Shown here in pieces: positions 1 to 6,265 of a stretch of DNA of 8,825 nt; positions within the stretch are counted from its first letter, which is position 1; every line of letters begins with the position of its first letter. Where the stretch lies: positions 1 to 8,825 of the forward strand of contig URQQ01000114.1 of the NCBI GenBank assembly GCA_900549995.1. The letters run 5' to 3'. The stretch is from an uncultured Lachnospiraceae bacterium. GTDB taxonomy: Bacteria; Bacillota; Clostridia; Lachnospirales; Lachnospiraceae. Below the pieces are notes generated by a model. That model ran no database searches. It saw only the letters and a list, made by a program, of their open reading frames with translations, and was not told where the DNA came from. The translations under genes were made by a program, and so were the position numbers.

Positions 1-1328
1 TCTCCTATCGTTTCTCCGGTAATACTGCCAAGAGATTCATATGCATCAAGCAGATCAATGGAATAAAAATCTTCCGGCATATCATTATCAATACTTTCAT
101 TCACACGTAACAGCGCTTCTTTTGCGGCTTCAAGCGCAGTTTTCTGACGAATATTCGTAACGTATATTTCGTCGTTAAAAGATATCTCTCCATGGAAGAA
201 CATTTCCTTCATTACTTCTTCCAGCTCCCTGATTCCTGACTCTTCTTTCGCAGATACCTCTATCATAGGTTTTTCTATCCGTTTTTGCAATTCTTCTTTT
301 GTAATTACAGTATCGAGATCAGATTTATTGAGAAGTATCACTGCCTTTTTATGACGGATCATTTCCATAATCTCATCATCATTCTCATCCAGCGGCTTTG
401 ACGAATCCACAACATAGATGATAAGATCCGCATCATCCGCATGGCTTTTGGCCCGGTCGACACCTATTCTCTCAACAAGATCTTCGGTATCCCTGATGCC
501 CGCAGTATCCATTACATTCAGGGAAATTCCCTGAAGCCTGATATGCTCTTCAAGTACATCTCTCGTCGTACCTTCTACATCTGTGACAATCGCCCTCTCC
601 TCACCCGCCAGGACATTCAAAAGCGATGATTTTCCGGCATTTGGCTTTCCTACAATTACGGTCTTAATTCCTTCCTTTATCATTCTTCCATTGTCAGAAG
701 ATTTCAACAGTTCCTCTGTCTCTTCTACTAACTTATCCACAGTGTCTTTCAGTTTTCCCCCGTATTCATCGACACTGTAATGTTCCGGATCATCCAGAGC
801 TGTCTCAATAAACGCTGTATGATACAGGATTTCTTCCCTCATCCAGCTGATCTTTTCATGAACCTTACCCCTTAACTGGCTCACAGAACTCTTCAGGGCA
901 TACTCATTCTGAGCCTCTATTACATCCATAACCGCTTCCGCCTGGGACAAATCCATCTTCCCATTCAGAAAAGCCCTCTTAGAAAATTCTCCCGGCTCTG
1001 ACGGCCTGGCTCCATATTTTATAACTGTCTCGAGTACCTTTTTCAGGACATAAATCCCTCCATGACAGTTAATTTCTACCGTATCCTCCCCTGTATAACT
1101 GTGAGGCCCACGCATCAGCATGACCAGAACTTCATCTATCATCTGCCCTTCATCAGCAATATATCCATAATGGATTGTATGGGATGGCTGACCGGAAAGA
1201 GTCTTTCCCGACTTACTGTAATAGATCTTATCTATAATTTCAAATGCCTCGCTGCCGCTGATTCTTACAATTCCTATTCCAGAATTACTCATGGCTGTAG
1301 CTATCGCAGCAATTGTTTCTTTCTTCAT
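1..1328 (-). CDS. mnmE: tRNA uridine-5-carboxymethylaminomethyl modification GTPase MnmE (3' end cut by window)
   Basis: MnmE (TrmE) works with MnmG to add the carboxymethylaminomethyl group to the wobble uridine of certain tRNAs. I translated 442 codons from the ATG at 1328; the reading frame runs off the window at base 1. The N-terminus starts MKKETIAAIATAMSNSG, followed by the tetrahydrofolate-binding domain and the helical domain that brackets the G domain. G-domain motifs are intact: P-loop GKPNAGKS at residues 227-234, GTTRD after it, DTAG at 274-277 and NKSD at 334-337. The family is usually about 455-460 residues, so roughly 16 residues are missing, including the C-terminal Cys-x-Gly-Lys motif expected there. 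AGGAGG at 1333-1338 lies 4 bases before the start. It is the last leftward gene seen; mnmG would be expected next. A terminator-like hairpin precedes it and I see no convincing promoter in the 52 bases between. Confidence 0.97.
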   Translation of the reverse strand, partial: MKKETIAAIATAMSNSGIGIVRISGSEAFEIIDKIYYSKSGKTLSGQPSHTIHYGYIADEGQMIDEVLVMLMRGPHSYTGEDTVEINCHGGIYVLKKVLETVIKYGARPSEPGEFSKRAFLNGKMDLSQAEAVMDVIEAQNEYALKSSVSQLRGKVHEKISWMREEILYHTAFIETALDDPEHYSVDEYGGKLKDTVDKLVEETEELLKSSDNGRMIKEGIKTVIVGKPNAGKSSLLNVLAGEERAIVTDVEGTTRDVLEEHIRLQGISLNVMDTAGIRDTEDLVERIGVDRAKSHADDADLIIYVVDSSKPLDENDDEIMEMIRHKKAVILLNKSDLDTVITKEELQKRIEKPMIEVSAKEESGIRELEEVMKEMFFHGEISFNDEIYVTNIRQKTALEAAKEALLRVNESIDNDMPEDFYSIDLLDAYESLGSITGETIG

Positions 1329-1380
1329 TCTGCCTCCTTTTATAAAAGCATAAAACGCATGACCTTTTGACCCTGGTATC

Positions 1381-1413
1381 AAAAAGGCGGCACCTCTTAT
1401 CGAATGTGCCGCC
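1381..1413 (-). terminator. Intrinsic terminator or attenuator between jag and mnmE
   Basis: Read leftward, the RNA forms a perfect 8-bp GC-rich stem (GGCGGCAC at 1406-1413 with GTGCCGCC at 1386-1393, loop of 12) followed at once by five U residues (1381-1385). This is the form of a factor-independent terminator. A second, imperfect stem (1415-1423 with 1442-1449, one bulged base) abuts it upstream. It would end or reduce transcripts of the rpmH-jag operon before mnmE. Confidence 0.8.
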
Positions 1414-1487
1414 TGGAAAGACAATGTTTTCTCTGATCCGCTGTCTTCCTGGTATCCTGTCCGGGCTTTCATCCGCCCTTTGCAAGA

Positions 1488-2396
1488 TTATTTCTTTAAT
1501 GTTACTACCACACGTCTGTATGGTTCTTCGCCTTCGCTGTGAGTTGTCACATAACGGTCACCCTGAAGTGCTGAATGGATGATCCTTCTCTCATAAGGAT
1601 TCATTGGCTCTAAAGAAACTGGCTTTCTGCTTCTCTTCACTTTATAAGCAATGTTCTTTGCAAGACTTTCCAGTGTTTCTTTTCTGCGTTTGCGGTAATC
1701 TTCTGTATCAAGCTTCACCCGCACATAGCCTTCCTGATTCTTGTTCGCAACACGGTTGGTCAGATACTGAAGTGAATCAAGTGTCTGTCCCCGTTTTCCA
1801 ATCAGAATGCCCATATTGGCTCCGTCCATATTGATACATAAAGCCCCGTCACTGTCAACCTCGGACTTTACTTCAACTTCCATTCCCATGGTTTTTAAAA
1901 CGTCTTTCAGGAATTGTTCGCATGCCTCAATTGTCTTATTCTCCACTTTCGCAAGCGGTGCTTCGCGGTGTTCCTCGGAAGCTTTTACAACTGGTTTAAC
2001 ATCATGCTTCTCTTCCTTTTTAAATTCATGTCTTGGTTCATTCTTAACTTCATGTTTATGCTCATGTCCCGCTTCATGTACTGGATGCGGTTTACGGTCA
2101 TGCGGCTTTTCGTGCTTCGGCTTATCTAATTTTGGTTTTGCAGGTTTCTTCTCTTCTGCTTTCGGTTTTTCATCTCTGAGAACTTCTTTGACAAAATCAA
2201 TTTTAATTTCGTCAGGTTCTTCCTGCACTTTTCTGCGTGCCCTGATTACTGCCTGTTTACTACCAATTCCTAAGAATCCCGCACTCCCTTTTTCAATTAC
2301 ATCATAATCCAGCTGGTCACTTGTAATCTGAAGCTCTATCAAAGCATTTGTGATTGCGTCATCCAGCGTTTTTGCTGATACTGTAATCTCCTCCAT
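1488..2396 (-). CDS. khpB: RNA-binding protein KhpB/Jag (Jag-N, KH and R3H domains)
   Basis: Jag (also called KhpB or EloR) is a cytoplasmic RNA-binding protein linked in other Firmicutes to cell elongation, and it is habitually encoded next to yidC. The 302 residues show three parts. The Jag-N domain is at about 1-55, with the GFLGIGSK signature at 40-47. A highly charged linker spans about 57-150 and is rich in Lys, Glu, Pro and His. The C-terminal KH domain is at about 155-230, with the GKRG loop at 200-203, and runs into an R3H domain at about 232-302, with Arg270 and His274 forming the RxxxH motif. The ATG at 2396 is preceded by AAAGGGGG (2404-2411), 7 bases away. It follows yidC by 24 bases, so translation within one operon is likely. 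The linker holds ten histidines between residues 95 and 143, which is unusual enough to note. Confidence 0.96.
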   Translation of the reverse strand: MEEITVSAKTLDDAITNALIELQITSDQLDYDVIEKGSAGFLGIGSKQAVIRARRKVQEEPDEIKIDFVKEVLRDEKPKAEEKKPAKPKLDKPKHEKPHDRKPHPVHEAGHEHKHEVKNEPRHEFKKEEKHDVKPVVKASEEHREAPLAKVENKTIEACEQFLKDVLKTMGMEVEVKSEVDSDGALCINMDGANMGILIGKRGQTLDSLQYLTNRVANKNQEGYVRVKLDTEDYRKRRKETLESLAKNIAYKVKRSRKPVSLEPMNPYERRIIHSALQGDRYVTTHSEGEEPYRRVVVTLKK

Positions 2397-2420
2397 GTGA
2401 AATCCCCCTTTCCTTCATGA

Positions 2421-3689
2421 TCAGTCGTTTTTATTTTCGTTAAATTTCTTAACCATATTGGCTTTTGAAGCAAGGCTTCCTGGCTTTGCATCTTTATTAT
2501 AATATTCTGTAGCTTTTTTCATCTTCTCATCTTTTTCAGCCTGTGACATCTGAGGCTTCTTGGAAGACGGCTCCTGAATATTTCTTACGTTTTTCTGTGC
2601 CATTTCATTCAGACTTCTCGCCGGAACACCCTTTTTCTCTCTCTTCTTCTGCGCTTTCTCTACATTCTGTGCGATCATTTCTTCAATCGGCTTCTTACTG
2701 AAGTATTTATTCAGTATCGCCTGCTGTACAGAACGGACAACCGCACTGGCAATCCAGTATAAACCAAGACCTGCCGGAAGTGTGAAACACATAAATACCG
2801 AAAAAAGAGGCATGAACAGGTTCATACTCTTCATAGACGCAGCCATCGGATTGTTGTCATCCGTCGGTGCCTGCGGCATAAGCTTAATACTGAGAAACTG
2901 TGTCAGACCGGAAAGTACCGGAATTGCAATTGCAAGAATGATGGAAAGGATTGCACCCGTTGCAATCGCAGCTTTGAACATTGAAAATGGCGTCTCTGCG
3001 ATATTGACACCTAAGAAACTGTTCAAATGTACAAGACTTTCCTGTGTACTGTGAATAATACCTTCCAGATCCGGCAGCTTGTCTGCCAGTGTATTCCATG
3101 TAGAATCCTGGAATTTATATAACACATCAATCAATGTATTCGTCTGAGAATAATCAAATTTGTCCGGATTCACAAGAATCGGGCTTGCCTCCCCGATCTT
3201 TTCCATGATCTTCTGCGCTCCCGGCGTTGATATCAACTGGTTGACCAGTGGCATATACGCATCTTTGATTCCATCTACATATGCCGGAATATTACGGATT
3301 ACATCATACAGACCGAAGAGAATCGGAAACTGTATCAGCATACTGCCGCATCCGCCGGTCGGAGATACTCCATATTTCTCATAGATCAGCTGCATCTCTT
3401 CCTGTTGTTTCGCCATCGATGCCTGATCTTTTTTATTCTTATATTTACTCTGTATTTTTTGAATCTCAGGATTCATGATCATTGACATTTTTGAGAACTT
3501 CTGCTGCTTAATTGTAAGCGGAAGTAACAATGTATAAATAATGATCGTAAAAATAATGATACATAAACCGATATTTTGAATTCCAAACGCCCCATTAAGA
3601 ACATTGAATATCCCGTTCATCAGTTTACCGAGTACCCATGCAATCTGCCCGATAATCGGCGTTGTTGCCTGTGTAGCTAATACACCCAT
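2421..3689 (-). CDS. yidC: Membrane protein insertase YidC/Oxa1/SpoIIIJ family
   Basis: YidC inserts and folds proteins in the cytoplasmic membrane, alone or with SecYEG. The 422 residues contain the five core membrane segments of the Gram-positive type, at about 38-60, 113-133, 240-264, 288-303 and 305-321. Between the first two is the charged cytoplasmic helical hairpin (about 62-108). The ends of the core are the LLLPLTIKQQK motif (54-64) and GLGLYWIAS (307-315). The tail from about 331 is Lys/Glu-rich, cytoplasmic and possibly ribosome-binding. There is no lipobox cysteine near the N-terminus, unlike Bacillus SpoIIIJ. The loop between the second and third segments is long, about 100 residues. 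By hand alignment Tyr52 sits where the groove arginine of SpoIIIJ-type proteins lies. The ATG at 3689 has GGAGG at 3697-3701, 7 bases upstream. It lies downstream of yidD across a 64-base gap that holds a large inverted repeat. Confidence 0.97.
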   Translation of the reverse strand: MGVLATQATTPIIGQIAWVLGKLMNGIFNVLNGAFGIQNIGLCIIIFTIIIYTLLLPLTIKQQKFSKMSMIMNPEIQKIQSKYKNKKDQASMAKQQEEMQLIYEKYGVSPTGGCGSMLIQFPILFGLYDVIRNIPAYVDGIKDAYMPLVNQLISTPGAQKIMEKIGEASPILVNPDKFDYSQTNTLIDVLYKFQDSTWNTLADKLPDLEGIIHSTQESLVHLNSFLGVNIAETPFSMFKAAIATGAILSIILAIAIPVLSGLTQFLSIKLMPQAPTDDNNPMAASMKSMNLFMPLFSVFMCFTLPAGLGLYWIASAVVRSVQQAILNKYFSKKPIEEMIAQNVEKAQKKREKKGVPARSLNEMAQKNVRNIQEPSSKKPQMSQAEKDEKMKKATEYYNKDAKPGSLASKANMVKKFNENKND

Positions 3690-3720
3690 AACTTTTCCTC
3701 CATATTGTAAATGGTATTTT

Positions 3721-3750
3721 GTTATAGTTTAGTCATAGCTAAACTGTAAC
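3721..3750. repeat. Imperfect 12-bp inverted repeat between yidD and yidC
   Basis: GTTATAGTTTAG (3721-3732) and CTAAACTGTAAC (3739-3750) pair along all 12 positions except one (a T-G pair on the top strand, A-C in the leftward RNA), around a loop of six. It fills half of the 64-base gap. No U-run follows it in the leftward direction, so it does not look like a terminator. It could be an mRNA processing or stability hairpin, or a protein site. Confidence 0.6.
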
Positions 3751-3753
3751 TTA

Positions 3754-3966
3754 TTAAGGGACAGGATCATATCCTCCCTTTGCAAACGGATTACAGCGCA
3801 TAATTCTCCACAATGTCAAAAGACCGCCCTTAAGTGCCCCGTATTTTTCGATTGCTTCCAATCCATACTGGGAACAGGTCGGTGTATATATACAATGTGT
3901 TCTTACTTTCAGCCCTGATAAATACTTTCGGTAAAACTTAATTACTGCAATTAAGACTTTTTTCAT
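3754..3966 (-). CDS. yidD: Membrane protein insertion efficiency factor YidD
   Basis: YidD is a small membrane-associated protein found near YidC that improves insertion of membrane proteins; its exact mechanism is not settled. At 70 residues it has normal family length. It begins with a basic amphipathic helix (KKVLIAVIKFYRKYLSGLK, 2-20), then the family signature CIYTPTCSQY at 25-34, and ends with RCNPFAKGGYDPVP at 57-70. Cysteines are at 25, 31 and 58. The start at 3966 has only a modest ribosome site: AGG lies 3 bases before it, and GGAG (3977-3980) lies 10 bases before it. The rnpA stop is 34 bases upstream, which suggests coupling within the same leftward transcript. Confidence 0.95.
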   Translation of the reverse strand: MKKVLIAVIKFYRKYLSGLKVRTHCIYTPTCSQYGLEAIEKYGALKGGLLTLWRIMRCNPFAKGGYDPVP

Positions 3967-4000
3967 TTACCTGCATCTCCATCCGCCTAATGCGTACGAT

Positions 4001-4342
4001 TCATGATTGTCCATATATATGATGAAGCTTTCCCAGGTGAACCAGCGCACTGTCAATCTCTGCATAACTCTTTTCTTTTGCGCCTGCTCTTGCTATTACT
4101 ACGATATCAAGTCCCCTTTGAAAATTTGCTTCTTGTAATCGATAACTCTCTCTGATCAATCTCGTAAGCCGATGTCTTACTATACTGTTTCCTACTTTTT
4201 TACTTACAGATATACCTAATCTGTTCTCATCCGTATGATTTTCCCGGATATACATGATCAAATATTTGTTTGCGTAAGATTTCCCATTTCTGTATACAGT
4301 TTGAAAATCCCTGTTTTTCTTCAATGATTCAGAAAACTGCAT
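4001..4342 (-). CDS. rnpA: Ribonuclease P protein component
   Basis: RnpA is the protein subunit that joins the catalytic RNA of RNase P to mature the 5' ends of tRNAs. I prefer the ATG at 4342, giving 113 residues, because GAGG at 4350-4353 is 7 bases upstream; a GTG at 4345 directly before it would give 114 residues with a spacing of only 4. The N-terminal part MQFSESLKKNRDF, the RLGISVSKKVGNS stretch (41-53) and the basic helix RHRLTRLIRESYR (56-68) mark the family. The usual RNR...KR core reads R56-H57-R58-L59-T60-R61, so the Asn and Lys are replaced by His and Thr. The C-terminal LVHLGKLHHIY helix is also typical. It follows rpmH after a terminator-like hairpin, so it is probably made by read-through. 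Confidence 0.96.
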   Translation of the reverse strand: MQFSESLKKNRDFQTVYRNGKSYANKYLIMYIRENHTDENRLGISVSKKVGNSIVRHRLTRLIRESYRLQEANFQRGLDIVVIARAGAKEKSYAEIDSALVHLGKLHHIYGQS

Positions 4343-4358
4343 CACTTTACCTCATTTC

Positions 4359-4390
4359 AAATAAGAAGAAAAGGCCACAAGACTGCGGCC
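4359..4390 (-). terminator. Terminator-like hairpin between rpmH and rnpA
   Basis: Immediately after the rpmH stop codon, whose last base is at 4390, the leftward RNA folds into a 7-bp stem (GGCCGCA with TGTGGCC, one G-U pair, loop of four; 4373-4390). The U-rich run TTTTCTTCTTATTT follows (4359-4372). This suits partial termination that leaves abundant rpmH message and less rnpA-yidD-yidC-jag message. Confidence 0.72.
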
Positions 4391-4524
4391 TACGCTGATA
4401 ACTGTTTTCTTCCTTTTGCTCTTCTGGAAGCTAAAACTTTTCTTCCACCTGGTGTACTCATTCTTGCTCTGAATCCGTGAACTTTTGCTCTGGATCTTTT
4501 TTTTGGTTGGAATGTCATTTTCAT
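4390..4524 (-). CDS. rpmH: 50S ribosomal protein L34
   Basis: L34 is a small, very basic component of the large ribosomal subunit. Reading leftward from the ATG at 4524, 44 codons follow and end in TAG at 4390-4392. The protein starts MKMTFQPKKRSRAKVHGF, contains MSTPGGRKVLASRRAKGR at 22-39 and ends QLSA, an almost canonical L34 in sequence and length. AAGGAGGTGG at 4531-4540 is an excellent ribosome site, with its AGGAGG core 9 bases from the start. It is the first gene of the leftward operon, about 60 bases downstream of the predicted transcription start. A longer frame of 60 codons overlaps it on the same strand and is not a gene. Confidence 0.98.
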   Translation of the reverse strand: MKMTFQPKKRSRAKVHGFRARMSTPGGRKVLASRRAKGRKQLSA

Positions 4525-4594
4525 TGATATCCACCTCCTTAATTTTAAACTACCTATATATAATAAGTATATATTTTTCTAGACATCGCACTTA

Positions 4595-4623
4595 ATTATA
4601 GTAAAAAACTCTCAGTTCGTCAA
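4595..4623 (-). promoter_or_regulatory. Sigma-A promoter of the rpmH operon
   Basis: On the - strand TTGACG (4618-4623) and TATAAT (4595-4600) are separated by exactly 17 bases, close to the housekeeping consensus. Transcription would start near 4588, leaving an AT-rich leader of about 63 bases before rpmH. An 11-bp perfect inverted repeat (ACAAC-C-GTTGT, 4626-4636) and a run of A residues lie just upstream and could act as an operator or an UP-like element. Confidence 0.85.
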
Positions 4624-4662
4624 GCACAACCGTTGTTTTTTTATAAACTTTCGTTCCACGCT

Positions 4663-4717
4663 TTATCCACAAGGTTATCCACACAATGTGGATAACTTGT
4701 TAAAATAACGTGGATAA
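4663..4717. promoter_or_regulatory. DnaA box cluster upstream of dnaA
   Basis: Four 9-mers: TTATCCACA at 4663-4671 (+), TTATCCACA at 4675-4683 (+), TTATCCACA at 4687-4695 (- strand, written TGTGGATAA), and TTATCCACG at 4709-4717 (- strand, one mismatch). The first three start exactly 12 bases apart, and the fourth starts 22 bases after the third. These are binding sites for the initiator DnaA. Confidence 0.92.
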
Positions 4718-4784
4718 GTTGTTAGAATGTGTTTTTTCAACATCGAAAATTGCTTAAAGCTACTTAAATACAGTGTAGATACAG

Positions 4785-4793
4785 TTATCCACA
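4785..4793 (+). promoter_or_regulatory. Isolated perfect DnaA box before the dnaA promoter
   Basis: TTATCCACA, a perfect match, ends 11 bases before the predicted -35 hexamer of dnaA. DnaA bound here could repress or tune its own promoter, as is known for dnaA in other bacteria, as well as take part in origin assembly. Confidence 0.85.
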
Positions 4794-4804
4794 TTTATTT
4801 TTCA

Positions 4805-4833
4805 TTGCCTTGGGGATCATTTTGATGTAGAAT
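4805..4833 (+). promoter_or_regulatory. Probable dnaA promoter
   Basis: TTGCCT (4805-4810) and TAGAAT (4828-4833) are spaced by 17 bases and each matches the sigma-A consensus at four or five of six positions. Transcription would begin near 4840, giving a leader of about 33 bases that includes the AGGAG ribosome site at 4859-4863. Confidence 0.65.
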
Positions 4834-4872
4834 AGAGTAGAAGTAGTCTCTAAAGAACAGGAGTTAATCAGC

Positions 4873-6258
4873 ATGAATACAGTTGTGGAAAAGTGGGACC
4901 AGATCATTGACAAGCTGCGGATAGAACACAATCTTTCTGCAGTTTCGTTCAAAACATGGATCAGGCCCTTAAAAGTGTACGATGTTATAGATAATACAGT
5001 GTTTATTCTTGTAAACCTGAAAGCCAGCATTGATTACATTGAACAAAAATATCTTCTGCCCTTTCAGGTGTGCATAGCAGAAGTAACCGGAACCGAATAT
5101 GATGTAAAATTCATACTCGACAATGCCTCGAATGTGGCCGAGCTTCAGAATCTGGCCGAAAAAGCAAATTCGAACAGCAAAAAAAAGAAAACAAATGCAT
5201 TGGAAAAAGCGAACCTTAACCCCAAATACACTTTTGATACGTTTGTAGTCGGCGGCAACAACAATTTTGCCCATGCCGCTTCTCTGGCAGTAGCGGAATC
5301 GCCTGGCCAGGTCTACAATCCTCTTTTTTTGTATGGAGGTGTTGGACTGGGGAAAACTCACCTTATGCATTCCATTGCCCATTTCATTCTTGAGAAAGAT
5401 CCTTCGAGAAAAGTTCTTTATGTAACGAGTGAATCCTTCACCAATGAACTGATTGAAGCGATCAAAAATGGTAAAAATGGTAATGAGGAGACAATGTCTT
5501 CCTTCCGTAATAAATATAGAAACAACGATGTCCTCTTAATTGACGATATCCAGTTTATTATAGGAAAGGAAAGTACACAGGAAGAATTTTTCCACACATT
5601 TAACCATCTTCACATGGCAGGAAAACAGATCATAATCTCCAGTGATAAACCTCCGAAAGATATCGAGACACTGGAAGCCAGACTCCGCACCAGATTCGAG
5701 TGGGGTCTTATTGCCGATATTCAGGCACCGGATTATGAGACAAGGATGGCAATCCTGCAGAAAAAAGTAGAATTGGACGGTCTGGAAAAATACCATATTC
5801 CAAATGCTGTCATCGAATATATTGCAGCAAATGTAAAATCAAACATCAGGGAACTGGAAGGTTCTCTCAATAAACTGATTGCATTTGCAATCCTTGGCAA
5901 AAAAGACATTGATGTGCCATTGGCCTCCGAGGCTCTCAAAGATATTATATCTCCAAATGAAAACCGGCCGGTAACACCTGATCTGATCGTCGACGTCGTA
6001 GCTGAACACTTCAACCTTACTGTAGCAGACTTAAAAAGCAGCAAAAGAAATTCTGAGATCGCAAATGCAAGACAGATCGCAATGTATCTCTGCCGTAACA
6101 TGACTGATACTCCTTTAAAATCCATTGGAATTATGCTCGGAGGAAGAGATCATTCTACCGTAAGCCATGGAGTAGATAAAGTGACCGCTGATATTAAGAA
6201 AAGCGACACATTAAAGAACACAATTGAAATTATAAAGAAAAAAGTGAATCCCGCATAA
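4873..6258 (+). CDS. dnaA: Chromosomal replication initiator protein DnaA
   Basis: DnaA is the AAA+ ATPase that binds DnaA boxes, opens the origin and helps load the helicase. The 461 residues are of normal length and show four domains. Domain I is at about 1-85 (MNTVVEKWDQIIDKL..., with SFKTWIRPL at 25-33) and the short, Lys-rich, variable domain II at about 86-115. The AAA+ domain III is at about 116-345, with Walker A GGVGLGKT (155-162), Walker B LLIDDI (221-226) and the probable arginine finger at Arg274 in LRTRFEWGL. The DNA-binding domain IV is at about 365-461, with the helix-turn-helix signature GGRDHSTVSHG (423-433). The ATG at 4873 has AGGAG 9 bases upstream. It sits between the two DnaA-box clusters and has a box before its promoter, so autoregulation is likely. 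No key residue is missing. Confidence 0.99.
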   Translation: MNTVVEKWDQIIDKLRIEHNLSAVSFKTWIRPLKVYDVIDNTVFILVNLKASIDYIEQKYLLPFQVCIAEVTGTEYDVKFILDNASNVAELQNLAEKANSNSKKKKTNALEKANLNPKYTFDTFVVGGNNNFAHAASLAVAESPGQVYNPLFLYGGVGLGKTHLMHSIAHFILEKDPSRKVLYVTSESFTNELIEAIKNGKNGNEETMSSFRNKYRNNDVLLIDDIQFIIGKESTQEEFFHTFNHLHMAGKQIIISSDKPPKDIETLEARLRTRFEWGLIADIQAPDYETRMAILQKKVELDGLEKYHIPNAVIEYIAANVKSNIRELEGSLNKLIAFAILGKKDIDVPLASEALKDIISPNENRPVTPDLIVDVVAEHFNLTVADLKSSKRNSEIANARQIAMYLCRNMTDTPLKSIGIMLGGRDHSTVSHGVDKVTADIKKSDTLKNTIEIIKKKVNPA

Positions 6259-6265
6259 AACCGGC

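Larger units (their letters stand above)
4525..4872. other. oriC: oriC, upstream half (rpmH-dnaA intergenic region)
   Basis: This 348-base divergent gap holds no gene. From left to right it contains the rpmH leader and promoter, an 11-bp inverted repeat at 4626-4636, a cluster of DnaA boxes at 4663-4717, a short inverted repeat TTTTC/GAAAA (4734-4738 and 4745-4749), one isolated DnaA box at 4785-4793 and the dnaA promoter at 4805-4833. The boxes and the divergent rpmH/dnaA layout match the upstream part of the bipartite origin known in Bacillus and other Firmicutes. I see no long AT-rich unwinding stretch next to the box cluster here. Confidence 0.9.

Noticed and set aside
1807..2307. A 166-codon rightward open frame rich in Ser, Cys and Phe
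   Set aside because: It is antisense to jag, and its composition is what the Lys/Glu/His-rich linker gives when read backwards. No ribosome site was noted.
4352..4534. A 60-codon leftward open frame across rpmH
   Set aside because: It overlaps the real L34 gene in another frame; L34 has a canonical sequence and a perfect ribosome site, and this frame has neither.
4616..4623. TTGACGAA on the - strand as a Spo0A box
   Set aside because: It has one mismatch to the box and is already explained as the -35 hexamer of the rpmH promoter.
4652..4660. CGTTCCACG resembling half of the parS partition site
   Set aside because: Only one half matches; the second half of the parS palindrome is absent.
4828..4846. 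Repeated TAG triplets near the dnaA promoter as DnaA-trios
   Set aside because: They are spaced 5, 5 and 6 bases apart rather than 3, and overlap the -10 box and leader, so they do not form a trio array.
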